From positions 62,001 through 126,000 of the forward strand of contig NZ_FNGM01000017.1 in the NCBI RefSeq assembly GCF_900102965.1: DNA of 64,000 nucleotides, in the 5' to 3' direction. This DNA is from Paenibacillus jilunlii. GTDB taxonomy: Bacteria > Bacillota > Bacilli > Paenibacillales > Paenibacillaceae. A program made the translations under genes and the position numbers. Below, in pieces: positions 1 through 7,583 of this stretch. Each line of letters begins with the position of its first letter. Positions within the stretch are counted from its first letter, which is position 1. Under the pieces are notes generated by a model. It was given only the letters and a program-made list of their open reading frames with translations, did not search any database and was not told the origin of the DNA.

Positions 1-379
1 TGAACGGGTCCATGACCCCTTCGGGGAAATGCAGTCCGCCGACCGCCTTCTCCACCTCCTGTGCCGCATCCTTCATATTGGTTTTGCCGTCAAAATAAAT
101 ATCTACCTTCGCATAGCCGTCTCCGGAGGTGGACATCTGCTCGGTTTTGCCTTTCACGGCAGAGGTAGCCGACTCAATCGGCTTCGTCACATTCGCTTCC
201 ATGGAATGCGCATCCTGGCCCGGACCAAGTACCGTAACGGTAACCTGAGGATTATCGGCCTCCGGCATAAACTCCATTGGCAGCGAGGTATAGCTGAGGA
301 TCCCCACCACAAGTGACATGACAACCAGAAGCCCCACAGCCCCCTTGTTGCCGAACGACCATTTTGTTAACCATGTCAT
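1..379 (-). CDS. RND-family efflux transporter, N-terminal part (runs off left edge)
   Basis: Only about the first 126 codons are present. The protein starts MTWLTKWSFGNKG, has one N-terminal membrane helix (GAVGLLVVMSLVVGILSY) and continues with SLPMEFMPEADNP, the typical beginning of AcrB/SwrC-type inner-membrane RND permeases (family knowledge), followed by a porter-domain stretch with VTVLGPG and VEKAVGGL. The ATG at 379 is preceded by a GGAAGGGG ribosome binding site. In Gram-positive bacteria such pumps (SwrC/YerP in B. subtilis) export amphiphiles such as surfactin using the proton motive force; the substrate here is unknown. A palindromic operator candidate lies about 65 bp upstream. 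Confidence 0.85.
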   Translation of the reverse strand, partial: MTWLTKWSFGNKGAVGLLVVMSLVVGILSYTSLPMEFMPEADNPQVTVTVLGPGQDAHSMEANVTKPIESATSAVKGKTEQMSTSGDGYAKVDIYFDGKTNMKDAAQEVEKAVGGLHFPEGVMDPF

Positions 380-442
380 TTCTCTGTTCCCCTTCCATTC
401 CTTAAAAATAGGTTTCTCTGCGTCTAATTCTTATGTATAGCT

Positions 443-456
443 CACTTAGCTAAGTG
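443..456. promoter_or_regulatory. 14-bp perfect palindrome, candidate operator of the RND gene
   Basis: CACTTAGCTAAGTG reads the same on both strands and sits 64-77 bp upstream of the RND start, next to a TATACA-like -10 on the minus strand. Its size and placement suit a TetR- or MarR-type repressor dimer. No regulator gene is visible on the right side, so the regulator is unidentified. Confidence 0.4.
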
Positions 457-574
457 TAGGGCCTGAAGGCCATCTCCAAAACCGCCCGGCGATGGGTTTC
501 GCTCTCGTTCTCCAGACCGGGAACTTCTCCTTCCAGAGACAGAGCAGTCTGGTGCAGCGTTAAATTCACACAGT

Positions 575-608
575 ACAAAAAAGCCCTTCTTCCGTGGAAG
601 AAGAGCTT
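575..608 (-). terminator. Rho-independent terminator after rhaM
   Basis: On the minus strand a 13-bp stem (AAGCTCTTCTTCC with GGAAGAAGGGCTT, one G-T wobble) with a 2-nt loop is followed by a run of T. It lies about 40 bp past the rhaM stop codon. Confidence 0.8.
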
Positions 609-649
609 AATAAGCAAGCCGAAGGGTTGTTCACTTAGCAGAGATAACC

Positions 650-973
650 TTACTCCAGATAAAACACCTCGCGCAGCGGCACCATCGGCGTTTCCTCATT
701 GAAGTCAAAGGAGCCTTCGACCATCTTCGAGGTTATGGCATTCCATCTGTTGCAGGCCTCACTCTGGGCGATGTAGGCAAAAGCCGCTTCCGTATCCTTG
801 CACTCAAAGCAATAAAAAAACTGATTGCCGTTCTGAAAAATAGAGTAATTCGTAATTCCGGCCTTGGAATGCTCCTCCATAATTTCCGGCCAGGGGTTCA
901 GATGCATCTGCACATACTCCTCCAGGTTCTCCTCTTTCACCCGCCAGGTCCAAGCTAATTTGTGGCTGCCCAT
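650..973 (-). CDS. rhaM: L-rhamnose mutarotase
   Basis: This 107-residue protein matches the RhaM family in length (about 104) and pattern: WTWRVKEENLEEYVQMHLNPWPE near the N-terminus (conserved EY..H...WPE), then AGITNYSIF and FYCFECKD. RhaM interconverts the alpha and beta anomers of L-rhamnose so that the isomerase RhaA receives its substrate. It stands alone here with its own promoter and terminator; no other rhamnose catabolic gene is in the window. A cre box in the promoter suggests CcpA-mediated glucose repression, which fits a sugar-use gene. Confidence 0.85.
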   Translation of the reverse strand: MGSHKLAWTWRVKEENLEEYVQMHLNPWPEIMEEHSKAGITNYSIFQNGNQFFYCFECKDTEAAFAYIAQSEACNRWNAITSKMVEGSFDFNEETPMVPLREVFYLE

Positions 974-1056
974 GTTCTCATCCTCCTAAAAGTATGGTAA
1001 AGCATCACTTCCTGAACTCAATCGCATTAAAACCCGTTTCGGAAGCATAAATGAAT

Positions 1057-1109
1057 TGCTAGCGCTTACATTTTGCTGTTTTAATAGATTTCCGCTAACA
1101 ACTTTGCAA
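1057..1109 (-). promoter_or_regulatory. rhaM promoter with cre (CcpA) box
   Basis: On the minus strand there is TTGCAA (1104-1109), a 17-nt spacer and TATTAA (1081-1086). Just downstream, at 1057-1070, TGTAAGCGCTAGCA matches the Bacillus cre consensus TGWAARCGYTWNCW at every position. A cre site just after the transcription start is the usual layout for repression by CcpA. Confidence 0.65.
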
Positions 1110-1180
1110 GTAGTATACCATATTTTCTCTTGATTCCTATGATTAAGAAATGGCCGCTGCACCTAACCCTTTATAGCTTT

Positions 1181-1235
1181 GAAAAAGGAATCAGCCTGCC
1201 TCTCCGGCTCCGGCCCGGATACAGCAGGCTGATTC
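1181..1235 (-). terminator. Terminator of the ABC exporter operon
   Basis: A 12-bp perfect stem (GAATCAGCCTGC at 1188-1199 with GCAGGCTGATTC at 1224-1235) encloses a GC-rich loop. On the minus strand it is followed by CCTTTTTC. It lies shortly after the stop codon of the last permease gene. Confidence 0.75.
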
Positions 1236-1263
1236 TATTCCTTTAACGGCAGGGGCTGCAAGC

Positions 1264-2424
1264 CTAAGCGCTGATTCCCGCCTCATTCGGACGGAGAATG
1301 GCCGAGCCAATCGCCAGCAGCACCGCGGCCATGAGCCCCAGGACGGCAAAAGGCAGCCATAGCTCATTCCAGCTTCCACCGGCTGCAGCGATATCCACCG
1401 CTTGAATGGCCCATTTCTGCGGCACGAAGTTGGCCGCTTTTTGCATATAGTCCGGCATCACCGAGATCGGCCAGAAGCAGCCGCCCAGCATGCAGGTTGG
1501 TGTTAGAATAAGGGCATTCAGCATACCTGCGTTGCCCGGATTGCGGACCAGCCCCGCTACCGTGCTGGCAATCCCCATGGATACAAGCATAAAAGCTGCC
1601 AGGACAAGGAAGTACAGGTACATCGGAACCTCATAATCATAACGCAGCACCCATTTTCCGAGCGTCAGCACAACGGCAATCTGGAGGATGCCCACCATAC
1701 AGCTGCCCAAAAAATTACCCAGCGCAATTTCATAAGAACGGACCGGGGCGCTGAACATCCGCATCATCGTCCGCCCCTTGCGGTCGTCCATAATCAGGGA
1801 GACGGTGCTTGTTACCAGCCCCATGAGGAACATGAGTGTCAGCCCTGTAATGACGCCAAGCGTTTGCCGGGGATACAGATCATAATCGGTACGTGTACTT
1901 CCGACATTATGCAGCTCCGCCTGCTTCAGAATCGCACCAAGCTTAGCCTCTGCATCGCCTGCTCCTCCGTTAACGGCGTTTACGGTCCGGGCAGTTTCCA
2001 GGATTTCACCCGCAATTGTGTTCACTTTCATTTTGACCAAAATCGAGGTTTCTGACGCCCTAAGCTCGTATACGCTCAGCTCAGGCTGCTGTCCATGGGC
2101 AAGCTGGGCGGTATACTGCGCCGGAATTGATATGCCCGCTGCGCCTTCCTGCTGAATAATACCTTCTCTCAGTGCCGTTTCATCACTGCGGGCAACCAGC
2201 TTGTAATCGCCGGTGTTCTCTAGTTCAGCAAGCAGATGCTGTCCCGCTGCGCCCGTATCCATATTGCTGTACAGTACCGTTGGCTTATCGCCTTCCACCC
2301 CTCCGGTAACCGAAATAATAGCGGCGACGACAATACTCGGCAGCAAAATATACGTAATCATGCCCGTGCGGGACGCGATCGTCCGCTTGACCATATTCCA
2401 GGCAATCGCCAGTATTTTATTCAT
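1264..2424 (-). CDS. ABC-2 type exporter permease (LnrN-like)
   Basis: 386 residues with an N-terminal helix (GMITYILLPSIVVAAIIS), a large extracytoplasmic domain (about 40-190) and a C-terminal bundle of five to six helices (from about 195, ITGLTLMFLMGLVTSTVSLI), the usual ABC-2 permease plan. The motif GRTMMRMFSAPVRSYEIALG is the typical cytoplasmic coupling stretch. The start overlaps the end of the preceding permease gene by 8 bp, so the two are translationally linked. ATPase plus two permeases next to a NarL-type two-component system is the arrangement of B. subtilis lnrLMN (linearmycin resistance); the assignment is by layout and family, and the substrate is not shown. Confidence 0.8.
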   Translation of the reverse strand: MNKILAIAWNMVKRTIASRTGMITYILLPSIVVAAIISVTGGVEGDKPTVLYSNMDTGAAGQHLLAELENTGDYKLVARSDETALREGIIQQEGAAGISIPAQYTAQLAHGQQPELSVYELRASETSILVKMKVNTIAGEILETARTVNAVNGGAGDAEAKLGAILKQAELHNVGSTRTDYDLYPRQTLGVITGLTLMFLMGLVTSTVSLIMDDRKGRTMMRMFSAPVRSYEIALGNFLGSCMVGILQIAVVLTLGKWVLRYDYEVPMYLYFLVLAAFMLVSMGIASTVAGLVRNPGNAGMLNALILTPTCMLGGCFWPISVMPDYMQKAANFVPQKWAIQAVDIAAAGGSWNELWLPFAVLGLMAAVLLAIGSAILRPNEAGISA

Positions 2425-3580
2425 GGTAGCCCACCTTCCAATATGAGAAAATCGCTCCGCAGAGCATCACCAGACAGATGACCGATATCATGAGCAGATT
2501 CGGTGCAAGCTGTGACAGTTCTGAATGCAGCATCATCCGGACGATCGCCTGCAGCACCCAGTGGTTAATCGTAAAAGCACCTATGGTATTTACCCAGGAA
2601 TCCGGGAGAGGAGCCATTCCTCCACTGATAAAGGTCATACATACCGTAACTACACTAATGATGCTTCTTGCGCTCGCCGCCGTTTTACTGAACAAGGAGA
2701 CTACAATGGACAGCGTCATGGAAGCAATAATCATCAGCAGACAGAACAGCAGCAGAAGACCCGGGCGGTTGCCCCAGTAAACACCGAACAACCAATCGCT
2801 TAGCAGAATAATCGCCAGGCACTGAATGATGGACACGATGCCTACACCGAGCATTTTGCCGATGAACAGCTCCGAGGCTTTGACCGGCATCGAATTGATC
2901 CGGTGGAGGGTATGGTTATCCTTTTCGCTGAAAAGAGAGTTGGTGACTGTCATTCCGCTGTAGAGCAGAAACATCAGCAGCATGGATGCCGCATAAAATT
3001 GGGATGCCGTATAGGTTCTGCCCCCGTTGTTAAGATCGCCCAGCTTGACCGCTTCGTGGTTCTCTGAAGAGGAAGCCTCCACCGCCATCGCCTGCGGCCC
3101 AAGTGCCGCCACTGCCGCCTGCTTATAATTCACCGTGCTCAGAAAATTGTCAAAAGCGGTTCCCGCCGCCAAATTATCCGTGTGGTTCTTGCCGAGAATA
3201 AATTCCAATTGCGCTTTGCCGCCCTGCTGCACCTCGCGGTCGAAGCCGTCTGGAACAATAACCGCATAGCCGTACTTGCCGGTGCGCAGTCCACTTTCCG
3301 CCGCCTGGCGGCTCTCAACATCCTGTGGAACAATCACCTTCTGAATTTCGGGCAGCTTCACAAAAGCGGCAATCATGGCCGACTGCCCTTCACCTGCGGG
3401 ATTTACTACTGCCACCCGTACAGGTTCTATCTTGGTTGCGCTTTTGACACCGACCACCCCGGACAGCGAGGCTCCCAGAAGAAAGATCAGCACCATCGGC
3501 AGCAAAAACATATTCAGCAGCATCGAGCGTGAGCGGAACAATCTGCGCAGCTCGTATGTCATAATCGTCCAAATGTTCAT
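2417..3580 (-). CDS. ABC-2 type exporter permease (LnrM-like)
   Basis: 387 residues, same architecture as its neighbour: one N-terminal helix (SMLLNMFLLPMVLIFLLGAS), an extracytoplasmic domain with GYAVIVPDGF, and a C-terminal helical bundle from about residue 220 (ASMLLMFLLYSGMTVTNSLF, then DNHTLHRINSMPVKASELF). The second gene of the operon: it lies 18 bp after the ATPase gene and overlaps the next permease gene. Together the two permeases would form the membrane heterodimer of a drug or lipid exporter. The resemblance to LnrM/YfiM is inferred from operon layout. Confidence 0.8.
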   Translation of the reverse strand: MNIWTIMTYELRRLFRSRSMLLNMFLLPMVLIFLLGASLSGVVGVKSATKIEPVRVAVVNPAGEGQSAMIAAFVKLPEIQKVIVPQDVESRQAAESGLRTGKYGYAVIVPDGFDREVQQGGKAQLEFILGKNHTDNLAAGTAFDNFLSTVNYKQAAVAALGPQAMAVEASSSENHEAVKLGDLNNGGRTYTASQFYAASMLLMFLLYSGMTVTNSLFSEKDNHTLHRINSMPVKASELFIGKMLGVGIVSIIQCLAIILLSDWLFGVYWGNRPGLLLLFCLLMIIASMTLSIVVSLFSKTAASARSIISVVTVCMTFISGGMAPLPDSWVNTIGAFTINHWVLQAIVRMMLHSELSQLAPNLLMISVICLVMLCGAIFSYWKVGYHE

Positions 3581-3598
3581 TTCACCCCTCCTCCTCTT

Positions 3599-4534
3599 CT
3601 AGTCCCGCAAGGTCCGCCCGGTCAGGCTGAGAAACAGGGTCTCCAGATCCGGCTCTTCAATATTCAGGGAAGCAATAACCCCTTCATGCTTGGCAAAAAT
3701 AAATAAAATGTCCTGCAGCTCACTTTGCGAGGAGGGTAAGTACAGCTCTACTGTATCTTCGTTCAGCTCGACGCGGCTGATCCGCGGGTGCTGCTTCAGC
3801 TCTTGGATCAGGGCCGGCGTAATATGGGAGGCCTTTACAACAATCTTTTCTTCATGGGCGACCCGCTCCCGCAGCTCGTGTTCGGTTCCGCAGGCAATGA
3901 TGTGGCCTTTGTCCATAATCGCTACCCGGTCGCATATAGCCGCTACTTCCTCCATATAGTGGCTCGTATAGATGACTGTTGAGCCCAGCTTGTTCAGAGC
4001 TTTTACCGATTCCAGAATGTGATTGCGCGATTGGGGATCAATTCCCACGGTCGGCTCATCCATAATAATCAGCTTCGGACGGTGCATGATCGCACAGGCG
4101 ATGTTCAGCCTTCTTTTCATTCCGCCGGAGAAGGTAGACGGTTTGTCCTTTGCCCGGTCACTAAGTCCGGTGAAGGCCAGCGCCTCCTCAACCCGTTCCT
4201 TCAGCAGCTTGCCGCGCAGTCCGTATAGCTTGCCGAAAAAGCTCACATTTTCTGTTGCGGTCATATTTTCATATAAGGCCAGCTCCTGGGGAACGAGACC
4301 GATGCGTTTTTTGACCTCAAGCGGTTTGCTCAGGACTGACAGTCCGTCAATCACAATATCGCCGCCGTCAGCCTTCAGCAAGCCGCAGATCATACTGATG
4401 GTGGTGCTTTTCCCCGCACCGTTCGGGCCGAGCAGGCCGAAAATCTCTCCTTCCTGAATGCTGAAATTCACGTGATCTACCGTTAGTTTTTGATCATACC
4501 GTTTCACTACATCGCTTAGGACTGCAAATGCCAT
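3599..4534 (-). CDS. ABC exporter ATP-binding protein (LnrL-like)
   Basis: 311 residues. Walker A is GLLGPNGAGKST (about 34-45), Q-loop VPQELALYENM, signature TFSGGMKRRLNIA, Walker B KLIIMDEPTVGIDP, and the switch histidine TSHYMEEV. The roughly 90-residue C-terminal extension ending LETLFLSLTGR is typical of NatA/drug-resistance ATPases. First gene of a three-gene operon with the two permeases downstream. B. subtilis LnrL has about the same length. It is divergent from the histidine kinase gene; the shared intergenic region carries a palindrome likely to be the regulator's site. Confidence 0.9.
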   Translation of the reverse strand: MAFAVLSDVVKRYDQKLTVDHVNFSIQEGEIFGLLGPNGAGKSTTISMICGLLKADGGDIVIDGLSVLSKPLEVKKRIGLVPQELALYENMTATENVSFFGKLYGLRGKLLKERVEEALAFTGLSDRAKDKPSTFSGGMKRRLNIACAIMHRPKLIIMDEPTVGIDPQSRNHILESVKALNKLGSTVIYTSHYMEEVAAICDRVAIMDKGHIIACGTEHELRERVAHEEKIVVKASHITPALIQELKQHPRISRVELNEDTVELYLPSSQSELQDILFIFAKHEGVIASLNIEEPDLETLFLSLTGRTLRD

Positions 4535-4620
4535 CTTTCATCTCTCCTGTTCCTGTATGCTTCTATGGATTTATTGTAGCGTAAGATGGAGGCCGCCGAA
4601 GGTACGAAAGGTCATGAATT

Positions 4621-4642
4621 GGAGGTGACTTAAGTCATCTCC
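4621..4642. promoter_or_regulatory. 22-bp near-perfect palindrome between exporter and kinase genes
   Basis: GGAGGTGACTTAAGTCATCTCC is symmetric apart from one G/A pair. It lies 87 bp upstream of the ATPase start and 61 bp upstream of the kinase start. A TACAAT -10 for the exporter (4573-4578) has a poor -35 (CTTCGG), so an activator bound at about -65 would make sense. Inferred to bind the NarL-type regulator encoded at 6210-6872. Confidence 0.5.
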
Positions 4643-4702
4643 TGAATCAGCAGGTTCTTATGCTAAGATAAACATAACAACCTTATAAAGGATGACCTCC
4701 AT

Positions 4703-5866
4703 TTGAACAGAGAAATGAATGTCCTGCGCTATGCGCTTATGATCATCCCTGCCCTGATGGCCATCTATCTCTATGACTATGCCGACTATGAGCTGTTTAC
4801 TTTCCATTTTCTTTTGCTGCTGCTCGTTGTCGCTCTTGGCGGGCGGCTGCCGGGTCCTCTCCGTGCGCTGGCCTGCGCCATTGAGCTGCTCTATACGGCC
4901 TGGCTGTGCCAGCATTATGGAGATCTGATGATTTTCCCGGCCGTTTCGGCACTGTTGAATTACTCCCGACTAGAGAACAGGCCAGTGGTGCTTGTCTTCT
5001 TCGTTATTCATGCTGTGGCGCTAAATGTGGCGTTAAGCGGCGCAGAGCCCCGGATACGGGTGGTTATGAACCTTACCTTTTTGTTCTCCGCTGCCCTGAA
5101 TAAGCTGCTTATGCGCGCAGGGCGCGGGAGAGTTGACACACTGTTCCTTTATGACGAACTGCGCAAAAAGCATTTTGAGCTGGAAGAAGCCCGCAGCAGC
5201 CTGCTCCAATTCACCGCCCAGATCGAAGGGGCCGCTCAAGCTGAGGAAAGAGTACGGATTGCCCGTCAGCTGCATGACGATATCGGCCACCGCCTGATCC
5301 GGGTCAAAATGATGACTGAGGCCGCCATCCACACGCTGCCGCATTCACCGGAGACAGGGATGGACATGATGAATCAGATCCGGGACCAGCTGGCGGCCAG
5401 TATGGACGATATGCGTGCTGCTGTCCGGCGGATCAACTATGGCTCGCAGCTTGAAGGGGCTTATGCGCTGGACCGGCTGCTGGAGGAGCTTGGCCGGGAT
5501 ACCGGCATTGAAACCTCCTACCAGGTGTACGGCATACCGTATCCCCTGTATCCCAGCGTACGGGTCACCCTCTACAAAAACGCCCAGGAGGCTCTCACCA
5601 ATGCTCTCCGCCATGGTCAAGCCACCGCTGTATGGATCAAAGTCTCGTTCAGCGAGCAGGAGGTGGCCATGGAGGTAGGCAATAACGGACAGCGCCCGGA
5701 AGAAAACCCTCTGCTGAAACTCAGGGGCAAAGGAGGGATGGGTCTGCAGGGAATGGCCGAACGGGTCCATTTGGTCGGTGGAACGCTGGAGCTTCAGCTG
5801 GAGCCGGAGTTCGCTGTCATTACCAGGATTGCCCTGCACAATCAGCCCGACAAACTTCCACTGTAA
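4703..5866 (+). CDS. Sensor histidine kinase (NarL-partner type, LnrJ-like)
   Basis: 387 residues from a TTG start supported by AAAGGA 10 nt upstream; an in-frame ATG four codons later is the alternative. Residues 8-135 hold four to five membrane helices with almost no outside loop, as in intramembrane-sensing kinases. The HisKA_3 box ARQLHDDIGHRL places the phosphorylated histidine at about H191. The ATPase domain follows with the N box NAQEALTNALRHG and glycine box GKGGMGLQGMAERV. It faces away from the exporter operon. Its regulator lies downstream but is separated by a 265-bp repeat element instead of the usual tight coupling. Confidence 0.9.
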   Translation: MNREMNVLRYALMIIPALMAIYLYDYADYELFTFHFLLLLLVVALGGRLPGPLRALACAIELLYTAWLCQHYGDLMIFPAVSALLNYSRLENRPVVLVFFVIHAVALNVALSGAEPRIRVVMNLTFLFSAALNKLLMRAGRGRVDTLFLYDELRKKHFELEEARSSLLQFTAQIEGAAQAEERVRIARQLHDDIGHRLIRVKMMTEAAIHTLPHSPETGMDMMNQIRDQLAASMDDMRAAVRRINYGSQLEGAYALDRLLEELGRDTGIETSYQVYGIPYPLYPSVRVTLYKNAQEALTNALRHGQATAVWIKVSFSEQEVAMEVGNNGQRPEENPLLKLRGKGGMGLQGMAERVHLVGGTLELQLEPEFAVITRIALHNQPDKLPL

Positions 5867-5876
5867 AATGTTCTGC

Positions 5877-6141
5877 TATATATAGATTGAACTTGAAAAA
5901 TTAAGAATAAGGGGAAAAGTAGCGGAGGAGAAGTTTGGAACTGTAGGAGCGGTAGCGCCCGCCTGAAAGCTTTCCGTAGGAAAGCTCGCTATCTTCAGCA
6001 TCATCAGTCAGCGGATTTCAACCGCTAAAGGCGGTTCCAATCAAGAAATGCTTACGACAACAGCGGCTGGAAGTCCAAACCTTCTCTGTAGTCACGACCA
6101 ACCCCAAAATCGAAAAAACTCAAGTTCAATTTATATACATA
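5877..6141 (-). repeat. Palindromic intergenic element, copy A (long form)
   Basis: About 265 bp bounded by inverted ends (TATATATAGATTGAACTTGA and its partial complement ending 6141). The core 5931-6081, read on the minus strand, carries GGTTTGGACTTCCAGCCGCT, the hairpin arms flanking an inner ACCGC/GCGGT stem, and ends in AGTTCCAAACTT. It matches copies at 21132, 23786 and 29627 but lies in the opposite orientation. Like the 23786 copy it has an extra 40-bp segment with a GAAAGC hairpin. It fills the gap between the kinase and regulator genes. Confidence 0.8.
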
Positions 6142-6209
6142 ATTCTATAAGTTGTATACACCAAGAGATTTAAAATTCAACTTCTACAGCTAAAGGAGAC
6201 CGGCCTCAC

Positions 6210-6872
6210 ATGATTAAAGTAGTTATCGTTGACGACGATTCATTTATCCGCGAAAGCCTTAAGGTACTGGTTGCACTGGACCCGGAAATTGAGGTAGCGG
6301 GCTCCGCTGGCGATGGCCGTGAAGCTCTGGCCCTGCTGAAGCAGCTGCCTCATGCCGATGTGGTGCTGATGGATATCCGGATGCCGGACTGCGACGGTGT
6401 CGAGGGCACCAAATCCATCAAGGAAGCCTTCCCCGGTATCTCCGTGCTGATGCTGACGACCTTCGACGACGACGAATACATTATCGAAGCGCTGCGGAAC
6501 GGGGCGAGCGGGTATTTGCTGAAAAATATTCCGCCGGACCGGATTATCCAGGGTATCAAAACCGTACATGAAGGCAATCTGCTCATCCATCCTGACATCG
6601 CCCGCAAGCTGGCTGGTTTTCTGCAGCCGGCCGCACCTCCGAAGGAGGCGATGCCTAAGACGTTGGAGGCGTACGGGCTGACCAAAGCCGAGCTGGCCGT
6701 GGTATCCTTAATCGCGGAAGGCCATACCAATAAGGAAATCGCTGCCGGACTCTTTTTAAGTGAAGGCACGGTCAAAAATTACATCACCGATATCCTCAGC
6801 AAGCTCGGCCTGCGGGACCGGACACAAATCGCCATCTTCTATTGGAAGAATCAGCGGGAACACGGAAATTGA
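6210..6872 (+). CDS. NarL/LuxR-family response regulator (LnrK-like)
   Basis: 220 residues. Receiver domain 1-120 with acidic pocket DDD at 8-10, phosphorylation site D55 in VLMDIRMPD, and switch residues T and K (LMLTTF, YLLKNI). C-terminal LuxR-type helix-turn-helix about 152-212 (LTKAELAVVSLIAEGHTNKE, then LSEGTVKNYI). Preceded by AAAGGAGA. As the only regulator nearby it should be the partner of the kinase at 4703 and the activator of the divergent exporter. Confidence 0.92.
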   Translation: MIKVVIVDDDSFIRESLKVLVALDPEIEVAGSAGDGREALALLKQLPHADVVLMDIRMPDCDGVEGTKSIKEAFPGISVLMLTTFDDDEYIIEALRNGASGYLLKNIPPDRIIQGIKTVHEGNLLIHPDIARKLAGFLQPAAPPKEAMPKTLEAYGLTKAELAVVSLIAEGHTNKEIAAGLFLSEGTVKNYITDILSKLGLRDRTQIAIFYWKNQREHGN

Positions 6873-6892
6873 GGTTTGTGGCGGCCAGCCAA

Positions 6893-6954
6893 CTGCTTGC
6901 GAGTCTACCTGCTTGTGAGCCTACCTGCTTGCGCCTACCTGCTTGCGAGCCTAG
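6893..6954. repeat. Short tandem repeat, four 14-16 bp units
   Basis: Four head-to-tail units of CTGCTTGCGAGCCTAC with small changes (the third is 14 bp) lie just after the response regulator stop codon. No coding role is apparent; the open frame over it has no ribosome binding site. Confidence 0.7.
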
Positions 6955-7433
6955 CTGCACAGCGGCCGGATGTCCACACATTCCCCGCAGCTGCGTTCAA
7001 ACCCAAGATGAGAATCTAAAGTTCAACTTACGTAAGGAACGTTCAACTTTTGTAAGGAATCCCCCTATATGAGTTGAACTGGAGAACTTGAAAGCCGGGG
7101 AATGCAATGAGGCTCATAAGGAACTGAATCTAAGTGGAAAAAGTAAAACTACTCAGCTGAAATTTTGGCTACAGCAGGTTTTAGTGGGATTTTGTACACC
7201 TAATTCATACCTATTCATCCCATACGACCGTTTTCAGCCGAATTAGTGATACTTTTTCCAACATAGACTACTCCATGAGCTGAATGAGCCCGCATCCGCA
7301 GGAAAGCAGGCTTTTTCGCAAAATAAGGTCTGCTCCGTCCGCTTCATGCTGCAGATGAGCCCGAGTGCGCCGCCTGCATCGCCGGCAACTTTCAAGTAAT
7401 CCGCAATTTTTTGTATTCTATAATTCCTATACA
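6955..7433. other. Gene-poor stretch with repeat-end and GTGGAAAAAG motifs
   Basis: No convincing gene. It holds AAGTTCAACTT-like stretches at about 7019-7080 (including TATATGAGTTGAACT) that resemble the ends of the palindromic elements. It also holds an inverted pair of the GTGGAAAAAG motif (7133 forward, about 7250 reverse) like those at 17.9-18.1 kb. A 63-codon open frame on the minus strand (7243-7434) lacks a ribosome binding site and known similarity. Confidence 0.5.
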
Positions 7434-7482
7434 TTAAAAAAGCCTGTGCTTCCTGAATATCAGGAGAACACAGGCTTTTGAA
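7434..7482. terminator. Bidirectional hairpin terminator after the minJ-like gene
   Basis: A long stem (GCCTGTG..TTCCTGA pairing with TCAGGA..CACAGGC) is flanked by an A run on the left and T run on the right, so it can end transcription in either direction. It is the first terminator downstream of the gene that ends at 7584. Confidence 0.75.
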
Positions 7483-7583
7483 TTGTTACAGCCCTGTATA
7501 ACTGGCCATTTCCCGGATGGGTAGGTGTCCATAATAATTGCTGGAGCTCTGTCCAATATCCGGAGCCGCAAGAATCGGCCATG

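Noticed and set aside
6842..7072. 76-codon plus-strand frame after the response regulator gene
   Set aside because: Its sequence is the translated tandem repeat (LPACEP units); no independent start signal.
7243..7434. 63-codon minus-strand frame
   Set aside because: No ribosome binding site, no similarity, overlaps a dispersed repeat motif.
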